Shown one piece after another: positions 18,395 to 25,375 of a DNA stretch of 64,000 nt (positions are counted from its first letter, which is position 1; each line of letters begins with the position of its first letter). The position numbers were made by a program, and so were the translations under genes. The notes under the pieces were generated by a model. That model ran no database searches, was not told where the DNA came from, and worked only from the letters and a program-made list of their open reading frames with translations. Source of the DNA: Muribaculaceae bacterium (GTDB taxonomy: Bacteria > Bacteroidota > Bacteroidia > Bacteroidales > Muribaculaceae); NCBI GenBank assembly GCA_029060725.1, contig JAIDTL010000109.1, positions 45,055 to 109,054 on the forward strand, given 5' to 3'.

Positions 18395-18413
18395 ATGCGC
18401 ACTCCGTGCGCAT
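18395..18413 (-). repeat. Solo hairpin with GGA triloop on the minus strand
   Basis: ATGCGCAC-TCC-GTGCGCAT on the plus strand is an 8-bp perfect stem; read on the minus strand the loop is GGA, the triloop shared by the REP-like elements at 13.8 and 18.9 kb. It lies between the RND terminator and the 3' end of the DUF486 gene and may help terminate that gene. Confidence 0.5.
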
Positions 18414-18424
18414 CCCGGCGCGTC

Positions 18425-18808
18425 TTATTTATTCCCCGTGGGCATAAACACAAAAAACACTGCCCCTACAAGGCAAAGAAACGCAGCTACATGATTCCAA
18501 TGAAGCTTTTCCCCAGACAAGAAAAAAACAGATATAATGGTAAATACAGTCAGTGTGATCACCTCCTGAACAACCTTCAGCTGCATCATCGAGAATGGAC
18601 CTCCATTCTCAACATATCCCATCCTGTTGGCAGGAATCATAAAACAGTATTCAAGCAAGGCAATACCCCAAGAAAGAAGAATTACAGCAAAAAGAGGCCA
18701 GCTCTTTGTCCAGCCAAGCGATTGCATCTTCAGATGGCCATACCATGCCATGGTCATGAAAACATTGGAAATAATAAGTAATCCTACTGTCAATAAAGTC
18801 GTTTTCAT
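18425..18808 (-). CDS. DUF486 family small membrane protein
   Basis: A 127-residue integral membrane protein with four predicted helices: LLTVGLLIISNVFMTMAWYGHL, FAVILLSWGIALLEYCFM, VVQEVITLTVFTIISVFFL and VAAFLCLVGAVFFVFM. The motifs WYGHLK and the IPANRMGYVENGGPFSMMQLKVVQE block are characteristic of DUF486, a family related to drug/metabolite transporters. Function is unknown. The gene is convergent with the RND operon and divergent from the ArcD-like antiporter. Confidence 0.85.
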   Translation of the reverse strand: MKTTLLTVGLLIISNVFMTMAWYGHLKMQSLGWTKSWPLFAVILLSWGIALLEYCFMIPANRMGYVENGGPFSMMQLKVVQEVITLTVFTIISVFFLSGEKLHWNHVAAFLCLVGAVFFVFMPTGNK

Positions 18809-18857
18809 TTTCTATCCTGATATTTGACTATTATATTAAATTATACTTATATTTTGT

Positions 18858-18953
18858 CAGCTCGGAGAGCTGATAATTATACAAAAACCCCAGACTTCAG
18901 TCTGGGGCATTTCATACTGAAGCTCAGTAGCCTCGGAGAGGCGCTTTATGGTA
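18858..18953 (+). repeat. REP-like three-hairpin element, copy 2
   Basis: Same length and spacing as copy 1: CAGCTC-GGA-GAGCTG (18858-18872), CCCCAGACTTCAGTCTGGGG (18888-18907), and GTAG (18927-18930) before CCTC-GGA-GAGG within the identical 32-bp block 18922-18953. Relative to copy 1, the first stem has a compensatory G-C to C-G swap. It lies in the divergent spacer between the DUF486 and antiporter genes. Confidence 0.85.
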
Positions 18954-19061
18954 TTTGCATCTCTATTTAAAATGTATTCCATAATTTATTCTGCAAAATT
19001 AATGATTTTTTTGAAATCATTTGTTATAGTATTGTATTTTTTAACGAATCCATTATAAATT

Positions 19062-20450
19062 ATGCTATCAAGCGGAAAACTCGGATTCTGGGGTCTCACA
19101 GCCCTCGTATTCGGACTAATGGTGGGAACAGGCATCTATAATCTCCCCCAAAATATGGCTCATGTCGCCAATCCCGGAGCGGTTTGGCTCTCATGGATTG
19201 TCACATCTATGGGAATACTCCCTCTTGTGCTTGCCTTCAAGTGGCTCAGCGACCGGTATCCTCAATATAATGCAGGAATATACCAGTATGCCCTCGCGGG
19301 GTTCGGACGATACGCAGGGTTCAACATCGCTTGGGGCTACTGGTTATGCACAGCTTTCTCAAACATAGCATACGCCGTGATGCTTAATGACTCCATTGGA
19401 GCATTTTTCCCGGGGCTTCTACGGCATGGTTGGGAAATGGTAGCCTTTGGAAGCGTATTGATCTGGATAATGTTTTTTATCGTGTCACGCGGCATAAAGA
19501 CTGCAAAATTCGTCAACAATTTGCTTGCTGCGGTCAAGGTGTTGATGCTTATTTTCATCATCACAATCCTAATCATCTTCTTCAAGGCAAGACTGTATGA
19601 GACAGACGTATGGGGAGCTGTAGCAGGAGTGGGAGTCACATGGAAGCAAGTGAAGGAAACTATGATGGTCACTCTCTTCTGCTTTTTCGGTGTAGAAGGT
19701 GCCGTCATGATGTCGGCAAGAGCTAAGAAAAGTTCTGATGTCGGCAAAGCCGGTATAGCCGGTTTTCTGATTTCGCTTGCGCTTTATATGGCGGTGTCAT
19801 TGCTCAGCTACGGTTTGCTTGGCAGAGCACAGCTCGCCGACCTCCCCGATCCTTCCATCGCCTACATATTAAGGGAAACCTGTGGAGTCTGGGCATATTG
19901 GTTTGTGATTTGCGCAGTAATAGTCTCGTTGCTCGGAGGATGGGTGGCGTGGACATTAGTTGTAGCGCAGGTTCCATACGAAGCTTCGCTTGTCGGCATC
20001 CTTCCCAAGTATTTCAGTAAGGTCAATCGTCACAACATGCCTACATACGGACTATTTGCATCAAGCATCGTGATGAACCTCTTCCTTATAATGGTAGCAA
20101 TGGCAGACGATGTCTACCTTGCAGCGCTTCATATCACGGGACTAATGATCATTCCGGGATATTTCTTTACCGGTCTTTTCCTGATAAAGAAAGCAGACAA
20201 CTGGAAAATCATGACTATAGCCATCGTGACTACACTTTTCTGCATCTGGATGGCATATTCCGGAGGACTGCTCAATATGTTCCTCACCTCAATCTTCTAT
20301 CTCCTCGGCACAGGATTTTACATAAAGACCCACAAGGAGCGTCAGGCCCCGAGCACTCCCCTCTTCACTTCTTCTGAAAAAGGCTGCTTCATAATCCTCT
20401 GCATAGCCTCCTCCATCTCCGCCTATATTCTCTTCTCACGATTCTTCTAA
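19062..20450 (+). CDS. Basic amino acid/polyamine antiporter, ArcD/LysI-like (APC superfamily)
   Basis: A 462-residue inner-membrane antiporter with 12 hydrophobic segments. The N-terminus KLGFWGLTALVFGLMVGTGIYNLPQNMAHVANPGAVWLSW contains the APC substrate-binding GTGI-type unwound helix, and the whole resembles arginine:ornithine-type exchangers. No arginine deiminase genes are near, so the physiological substrate is open. The AspT-like transporter follows after an unusual 130-bp repeat-filled spacer, and both are amino-acid antiporter types. Confidence 0.88.
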   Translation: MLSSGKLGFWGLTALVFGLMVGTGIYNLPQNMAHVANPGAVWLSWIVTSMGILPLVLAFKWLSDRYPQYNAGIYQYALAGFGRYAGFNIAWGYWLCTAFSNIAYAVMLNDSIGAFFPGLLRHGWEMVAFGSVLIWIMFFIVSRGIKTAKFVNNLLAAVKVLMLIFIITILIIFFKARLYETDVWGAVAGVGVTWKQVKETMMVTLFCFFGVEGAVMMSARAKKSSDVGKAGIAGFLISLALYMAVSLLSYGLLGRAQLADLPDPSIAYILRETCGVWAYWFVICAVIVSLLGGWVAWTLVVAQVPYEASLVGILPKYFSKVNRHNMPTYGLFASSIVMNLFLIMVAMADDVYLAALHITGLMIIPGYFFTGLFLIKKADNWKIMTIAIVTTLFCIWMAYSGGLLNMFLTSIFYLLGTGFYIKTHKERQAPSTPLFTSSEKGCFIILCIASSISAYILFSRFF

Positions 20451-20470
20451 TCGGAAATTGAGAATTAAAA

Positions 20471-20560
20471 ATCACCATGATCCCCCATGATCCCCCATGA
20501 TTTCCCATGATAGAACATGATTCCCCATGATAAACCATGATAAATCATGATAAATCATTA
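20471..20560. repeat. 10-bp period tandem repeat (CATGA array)
   Basis: Nine consecutive 10-bp units in perfect register: eight end in CATGA (for example TCCCCCATGA, TTTCCCATGA, TAAACCATGA) and the ninth ends in CATTA. The first five bases of each unit vary. It fills the spacer between the two antiporter genes. Confidence 0.95.
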
Positions 20561-20585
20561 ATAATTAATAATTCATAATTAAAAA
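20558..20585. repeat. 7-bp tandem repeat array abutting the AspT-like start
   Basis: Units TTAATAA, TTAATAA, TTCATAA, TTAAAAA in register, directly after the 10-bp array and ending 1 base before the ATG at 20587. Confidence 0.7.
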
Positions 20586-20586
20586 T

Positions 20587-22275
20587 ATGCTCCCCTTCCT
20601 TCAATCCCACCCCCTAATACCTCTCTTCCTGACCCTCGGACTTGGCTTCCTGCTCGGTAAAGTCCGTTTTGGCTCATTCTCTCTCGGATCTGTAGCCGCC
20701 ACACTTATCGTTGGTGTCATTATCGGGCAACTCGACATTGTGATTCCTGATATGGTAAAGACTGTATTTTTCCTTTTCTTCCTGTTTTCTGTAGGATATG
20801 GAGTTGGACCACAATTCTTCCGTGCCTTCAAGGGAAATGGAGTGAAGATAGTGGCATTCGCGGCTGTTGCCGCTCTTGTCAGCGCAGGAGTCGTCGTATT
20901 GGCAGCCGAAATTCTTGGCTACAGCAAAGGCGTCGCCGCCGGCTTGTTTGCCGGCTCTCAGAATGCATCCGCGTCTCTGGGATTGATGACCGACACACTG
21001 AAAGGGATGCCGATGGAAGAAGCGACAAAAGAACATATATTGAAATTGATTCCGGCATGCTATGCCGCAACATACGTACTCGGCACGGTCTTCACGGCAT
21101 GGTTCCTCTCCTCTATGGCACCCAAAATGATTGGTGGACTAAAGAAAGTTCAGGCTGACGTGGCTGATATGGAGCAAAAACTTGAAGGATCAGATACACC
21201 ACTCGGTCCGGGCATGATACCGGCTCGCCGTCCTGTGGTATATCGGGCATACGAAATAACAGACAGTTTTTTCGATACCCCTCGCTCGCCTGAAGAAATC
21301 CGGGAGCACTATAAGTCAATGAATGTTCGTGTGGTATTCGTTCGTGCCCGGATCAATGATGTCATAGCAGATCCATCCCCTGATGTGCGTCTATCTAAAG
21401 GAGATCATATAGTGCTTGGCGGACGATCTCAAGAGATGGCTGCCCTTCCATCGCCTCCGGGACCTGAGGTTGCAGACCAAGAACTTCTGAATTTCGGTGC
21501 AGAACGTACTCCGGTCACGATATCTTCAAAAAATGTCGATGGTATTACGCTCGGACAGTTACGCTCTCAAGAATATATGGACCGCATTGCCATAGCATCT
21601 CTGAAAAGAAACGGTCTGTCGCTTCCAGTCAAAAACAATACTGAACTTAGTGGTGGAGATGTAATCACCCTCGTAGGTTGGCCTTGCGATGTTGCGGCTG
21701 CTGCCAACAAAATTGGCTATGCTGACCGTGATACCAATGTCACAGATATGGTCTTTGTTGGATTAGGCATAGCCTTAGGCTGCATCGTAGGTGCTTTATC
21801 AATAAAGATAAATGGTATACCGATGGCATTAGGCGTAAGTGTTGGCGCATTGTTTTCAGGACTTGTACTTGGCTGGCTACGCTCCAAGCGTCCATCATTC
21901 GGGCATATCCCTTCATCTGCGCTTTGGATTATGAATAATCTCGGAGTAAATATGTTCATCTCCGTCTTAGGTCTTTCGGCAGGAAGCGCCTTGATGGCAG
22001 GCCTTCATGAAGCAGGAATAGCGATAGTGGGCATTGGCTTATTGCTGACCCTCATAAGCATTGTGATAAACGTCTTTATTGCGCACAAGATTTTCCGCTT
22101 CTCCACTCCCGAAGTATTGGGATGCGTAGCAGGATCAAGATGCAGCGTTGCGTCAATAGGTGCAATCCAGAACGCCCTCGGCTCCGACGTCCCCAACCTC
22201 TCCTTCACCATCACCTACGCTGTCGCCAACATCACCCTCGTCTTCTCCTCCCTAATAGTCCTCTTCCTCATTTAG
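20587..22275 (+). CDS. AspT/YidE-type putative transporter with TrkA-C (RCK-C) domains
   Basis: A 562-residue membrane protein of the aspartate-alanine exchanger family. Two membrane halves (about 5-185 and 385-562) share the YidE/YbjL duplication, including AGLFAGSQNASASLG in the first half and GCVAGSRCSVASIGAIQNALGSDVP in the second. Between them are two TrkA-C-like cytoplasmic regulatory domains (for example INDVIADPSPDVRLSKGDHI and GLSLPVKNNTELSGGDVITLVG). No aspartate decarboxylase gene is close, so exchange of aspartate for alanine is not established. Probably the downstream partner of the ArcD-like gene. Confidence 0.9.
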   Translation: MLPFLQSHPLIPLFLTLGLGFLLGKVRFGSFSLGSVAATLIVGVIIGQLDIVIPDMVKTVFFLFFLFSVGYGVGPQFFRAFKGNGVKIVAFAAVAALVSAGVVVLAAEILGYSKGVAAGLFAGSQNASASLGLMTDTLKGMPMEEATKEHILKLIPACYAATYVLGTVFTAWFLSSMAPKMIGGLKKVQADVADMEQKLEGSDTPLGPGMIPARRPVVYRAYEITDSFFDTPRSPEEIREHYKSMNVRVVFVRARINDVIADPSPDVRLSKGDHIVLGGRSQEMAALPSPPGPEVADQELLNFGAERTPVTISSKNVDGITLGQLRSQEYMDRIAIASLKRNGLSLPVKNNTELSGGDVITLVGWPCDVAAAANKIGYADRDTNVTDMVFVGLGIALGCIVGALSIKINGIPMALGVSVGALFSGLVLGWLRSKRPSFGHIPSSALWIMNNLGVNMFISVLGLSAGSALMAGLHEAGIAIVGIGLLLTLISIVINVFIAHKIFRFSTPEVLGCVAGSRCSVASIGAIQNALGSDVPNLSFTITYAVANITLVFSSLIVLFLI

Positions 22276-22389
22276 TATACAGATTCGATCTCTTTTCGCA
22301 GGCACTGACCTTATTCTCAGCGAGCTCCTGGCAATGCTAATCAGCCCATAATCTTAGCGTGCTCGATTTACCGCGACGCGAAGCTAAAA

Positions 22390-22438
22390 TTGATAGTTAA
22401 TCATTTATAATTCGTAGTTAATAGTTTATACTTGATTA
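22390..22438. repeat. 7-bp tandem repeat array before the Panacea operon promoter
   Basis: Seven units in register: TTGATAG, TTAATCA, TTTATAA, TTCGTAG, TTAATAG, TTTATAC, TTGATTA. It ends 13 bp before the TTG box of the promoter at 22452. The preceding 22276-22389 stretch shows no gene; it holds an imperfect TTAGC/GCTAA inverted repeat near 22355-22387. Confidence 0.65.
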
Positions 22439-22451
22439 TGATTGATTACAT

Positions 22452-22482
22452 TTGGCAATTTGAATAATTATTGTTATATTTG
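22452..22482 (+). promoter_or_regulatory. Promoter of the Panacea toxin-antitoxin pair
   Basis: TTG at 22452-22454, 20 bp, TATATTTG at 22475-22482. The predicted leader before the ATG at 22543 is about 55 bases. Confidence 0.75.
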
Positions 22483-22542
22483 CATCCTAAATTAAACCGC
22501 AATTGCGTATTCTCCGTTTATTAGGAATAAGGACATAAGCAC

Positions 22543-23094
22543 ATGACAATTTACGACAGCAAGAAACTCACTGAGTTAGTTTTGTTTATACTTGGCAAGA
22601 CTGGTGGCATTGATTTCTACCATGCTTTCAAGATACTCTATTTCGCTGAGATGAAGCATCTGGCTAAATGGGGTTATGGTATTGTGCCTGACGAGTTCTG
22701 CGCCTTAAAATACGGTCCGGTCCCCACAAAACTGTATGATGCTGTTAAGGAACTCAATCACCCACAGATGATTCTTTCTGGAGAATTGTCTAAAGTGATT
22801 CAATTTGCCGGGGAAGATGCTCCAAATGTGCTTCTTCCTAAAAGGGAGGCAAATCTAAAGTTTCTATCCAAGTCAGAAATTGGGGCTTTGGAACAGTCAA
22901 TCCAGGAAAACGAATCGTTGACTTTCGGACAACTCATGAGGAAGTCCCATGACCAAGCTTGGGAAGAAGCAAGCCGTCGCCCCAATGGAACAAATGTCAT
23001 TTCGCCAGTCTCTATGGCAAAAGTCCTAAATGCCGACGATGCAATTCTTGAATATATTGAAGAGCAAATGCAAATTGAATCTGCTTTGAAATGA
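22543..23094 (+). CDS. Panacea-domain protein (SocA/GepA-like), putative antitoxin
   Basis: A 183-residue cytoplasmic protein. The N-terminal 100 residues fit the Panacea (SocA-like) domain: LTELVLFILGKTGGIDFYHAFKILYFAE, then HLAKWGYGIVPDEFCALKYGPVPTKLYDAVKEL, with the family's YGPVP-type motif. Panacea domains act as promiscuous antitoxins that neutralise unrelated toxins, or as ClpXP adaptors. The next gene overlaps by 4 bases (ATGA), as in a toxin-antitoxin operon. The C-terminal part (about 105-183) is probably the partner-specific region, which is inference. Confidence 0.82.
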   Translation: MTIYDSKKLTELVLFILGKTGGIDFYHAFKILYFAEMKHLAKWGYGIVPDEFCALKYGPVPTKLYDAVKELNHPQMILSGELSKVIQFAGEDAPNVLLPKREANLKFLSKSEIGALEQSIQENESLTFGQLMRKSHDQAWEEASRRPNGTNVISPVSMAKVLNADDAILEYIEEQMQIESALK

Positions 23095-23543
23095 TGAAAA
23101 TTTCTGATGCTCTCAACGAGGAAGAGCTTTCGCGGCTGGCATCTCACACTGTCAAAATTGGAGATGTCTATGAGATGACAATGACAGAGGCAAATGGAAT
23201 TAAACCCAAAGCAGGAGATTCTTCAAGAGATAAATATTTCATAGTGCTTGGTTTTGACTCTAATGGCATAGCTTTTGGAGGTGTAATCATCAACTCTCAA
23301 ATAAATAAGAATCTTCCAGCACACCTGAAAATGTACCACATGCCCATAAAGCAATCAAAATATCCATTTCTAAAGTATGATTCTTTTGTTGACTGCGTAC
23401 GATTGAAAGTAGCCTATCCACAGAAATTCAATGAATGGAATTACTTGGGCGAGATCGATGAATACGATATCGATTTAATCATCGGTACAGTTAAGGAAAG
23501 TCCGGCTGAAAGCGAGGAACGCCTTACTCACTTTGGATTGTAA
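23091..23543 (+). CDS. Putative toxin partner of the Panacea protein
   Basis: A 150-residue protein I do not recognise. It overlaps the Panacea gene by ATGA, so the two are translationally coupled. Features visible: KIGDVYEMTMTEANGIKPKAGDSSRDKYFIVLGFDSNGIAFGGVIINS, a GDVY...P..G..RDKY.IVL arrangement faintly like the PemK/MazF fold, then KMYHMPIKQSKYPFLKYDSFVDCVRL and an acidic C-terminus. No signal peptide or transmembrane helix. A toxin role is inferred from context only; the MazF-like fold is a guess. Confidence 0.55.
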   Translation: MMKISDALNEEELSRLASHTVKIGDVYEMTMTEANGIKPKAGDSSRDKYFIVLGFDSNGIAFGGVIINSQINKNLPAHLKMYHMPIKQSKYPFLKYDSFVDCVRLKVAYPQKFNEWNYLGEIDEYDIDLIIGTVKESPAESEERLTHFGL

Positions 23544-23661
23544 AAAATTTTTTAAGTTGTTTATATAGATTTCTTATACTTACGAGATGATTTTTTTCTC
23601 AATGAGTCAGGGACAAGACGAGGATAATCATCCTCACTCAGACTCAAAGTACTTATATTTA

Positions 23662-24771
23662 TTATTTATAAAATGCACCCAATCTTCTCGATGCAACATC
23701 CGGATCCATCGGATCTTGCTCCTCGGTATCACTTCTCAATACAATATCCGGCGAGTTAATACAAATGATTCTCTCAAAACCGGCATCCAAAAGGGCTTCA
23801 CGATCACTGAGACGACCTGCTACAAGCCAAACCGGAACATCCTTCCTCTTGCCTCGCTGGAGAATTTCGTATGGAATCTTTCCCATGAGTGTCTGACTAT
23901 CGGAGCTACCTTCCCCCGTTATAATCAGGTCAGCCTCCTCTATAATATCATCAAAACCAATTGTATCCAATACAACGGATGCTCCCTTCACAATCCGTCC
24001 TCCCGCAAAAGCCATCAGTCCCCCTGCCAAACCTCCTGCAGCTCCGCTTCCCGGCACATCATTCAAATCAAACCTTCGGACTTCCTTCACCATACTACGG
24101 ATCTCCTCCAATCTCGCCTCAAGCACTTCAACATCTTCCGCCGAAGCACCTTTCTGCGGACCAAAAACCCGAGCAGCTCCCCTCTGCCCGGTAAAAGGAG
24201 CCGACACATCGCAAAGCAATAATAACTCAACTCCCCCATTCTTTATCTTTTCACTAATGGAATCTGTTTCCCTTTGGATGGTTTGTTTAGGTGTGAGAGC
24301 CTCCGGCTCGATCAATCCCATAGCACTAAGAGCCCCAACACCTCCATCAACAGTCGCTGATCCCCCCAATCCAAGCATTATCTTACTCGCACCTTTCCCG
24401 ACTGCTTCCAGAATCAACTCCCCTACCCCGTATGTAGTAGTCTGCAATGGATTTCTCTTGCTCTCTTCCACCAAAGCCAATCCGGCTGCCGCCGCCATAT
24501 CTATGAAAGCCGTACCCGCCTGCTCATCATAATACCATTCAGCCATAATTTCCTCCCCAAGAGGACCGGTTACTTTAGAAATCTGTTTTTTACAATTTGT
24601 GTTTCCAAAAGCCAAAGCCTCTGCTGTCCCCTCTCCTCCATCTGCCACCGGCACACAAACTACCTCAATATCCGCATCCTGTCCAATTATTCCGGAAGCA
24701 ATAGCCCGGGATGCCGAAAGAGAATCCAGACACCCCTTCATCGAGTCCATCGCCGCTACCACCTTTCTCAT
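23662..24771 (-). CDS. Glycerate kinase (GarK/GlxK type)
   Basis: A 369-residue type-1 glycerate kinase that phosphorylates D-glycerate, generally at the 2-position, feeding glycolysis. The start MRKVVAAMDSMKGCLDSLSA, PVADGGEGTAEAL, LGLGGSATVDGGVGAL and DVSAPFTGQRGAARVFGPQKGA are all family hallmarks, as is LIITGEGSSDSQTLMGK near the C-terminus. Last of three minus-strand genes with a NUDIX hydrolase and an SGNH hydrolase upstream. The plus-strand frame across it is a shadow. Confidence 0.94.
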   Translation of the reverse strand: MRKVVAAMDSMKGCLDSLSASRAIASGIIGQDADIEVVCVPVADGGEGTAEALAFGNTNCKKQISKVTGPLGEEIMAEWYYDEQAGTAFIDMAAAAGLALVEESKRNPLQTTTYGVGELILEAVGKGASKIMLGLGGSATVDGGVGALSAMGLIEPEALTPKQTIQRETDSISEKIKNGGVELLLLCDVSAPFTGQRGAARVFGPQKGASAEDVEVLEARLEEIRSMVKEVRRFDLNDVPGSGAAGGLAGGLMAFAGGRIVKGASVVLDTIGFDDIIEEADLIITGEGSSDSQTLMGKIPYEILQRGKRKDVPVWLVAGRLSDREALLDAGFERIICINSPDIVLRSDTEEQDPMDPDVASRRLGAFYK

Positions 24772-24772
24772 A

Positions 24773-24814
24773 ATTCATCATTCATCATTTATCGTTTATC
24801 ATTTATAATTCATC
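24773..24814. repeat. 7-bp tandem repeat array between NUDIX and glycerate kinase genes
   Basis: Six units in register: ATTCATC, ATTCATC, ATTTATC, GTTTATC, ATTTATA, ATTCATC. It starts 1 base from the glycerate kinase start codon and extends into the NUDIX gene, encoding its last residues MMNYK and its stop codon (24799-24801). Confidence 0.85.
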
Positions 24815-25305
24815 ATTATAAACTCAAGTTCATGTCTGAGATTAGGAGTAAGCTCATCGCCGTTCTCTGCAAGTTCTTCCGCCGTCCACCATCTGCCACC
24901 GTCAAGCTCATCGCTCGGTTTGACAGCTGATGGATCTACAACAGCCTTAAAACTATTGACAAGCTCCCGCTCCCTGTCCGACTCAAAGACGTAGCTCTTC
25001 AGATATTCAGGCGTAAAATCGGTCAATCCCAATTCCTCGCGTGCTTCCCGCTTCAAAGCCATTCCAACATTCTCTCCGAAGTCAACGTGCCCTCCTACTG
25101 CCGTATCCCACTTACCGGGTTGAATATCCTTCCATTCAGGACGATGCTGAAGGAAGAGCCTTCCCTCAGCATCAAAAACATGAAGGTGCACCACCGGGTG
25201 GAGCAATTTACTGCCACTATGACACTCTCCCCTTGTAGCTTTTCCAATGACATTCCCTGCTTCATCTACAACAGGAAATATCTCTTCACTATTATCCTTT
25301 TTCAT
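24799..25305 (-). CDS. NUDIX hydrolase (IPP-isomerase-like / YfcD-like)
   Basis: A 168-residue pyrophosphohydrolase-fold protein. The Nudix box is complete: GGHVDFGENVGMALKREA then REELGL, fitting G-x5-E-x7-REUXEExGU. The N-terminal part (EIFPVVDEAGNVIGKATRGECH...HPVVHLHVFDAEGRLFLQHR) is the arrangement of the YfcD / isopentenyl-diphosphate-isomerase-like branch. Substrate unknown. The C-terminal tail MMNYK is encoded inside a tandem repeat array. Confidence 0.88.
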   Translation of the reverse strand: MKKDNSEEIFPVVDEAGNVIGKATRGECHSGSKLLHPVVHLHVFDAEGRLFLQHRPEWKDIQPGKWDTAVGGHVDFGENVGMALKREAREELGLTDFTPEYLKSYVFESDRERELVNSFKAVVDPSAVKPSDELDGGRWWTAEELAENGDELTPNLRHELEFIMMNYK

Positions 25306-25326
25306 TGTAGTGGATCATCTTTGCCC

Positions 25327-25375
25327 ATTGATCGCTGATCATTCATCGTTGATCGTTGATCATTAATCGTTAGAT
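25327..25375. repeat. 7-bp tandem repeat array between SGNH hydrolase and NUDIX genes
   Basis: Units in register: ATTGATC, GCTGATC, ATTCATC, GTTGATC, GTTGATC, ATTAATC, GTTAGAT. On the coding (minus) strand the consensus is GATNAAY, the same as at 24773-24814. It contains the stop codon of the SGNH gene (25363-25365) and its last residues SND, and ends 21 bases from the NUDIX start. Confidence 0.85.

Noticed and set aside
20471..20585. CRISPR array
   Set aside because: Repeats are 10 and 7 bp without unique spacers of constant length and no cas genes are near.
19062..22275. Arginine deiminase or aspartate decarboxylation energy module
   Set aside because: Both antiporter types are present but no deiminase, carbamate kinase or aspartate decarboxylase gene is in the window.
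23587..24222. 211-codon plus-strand frame opposite glycerate kinase
   Set aside because: Antisense to a clear glycerate kinase; low-complexity product with no domain.
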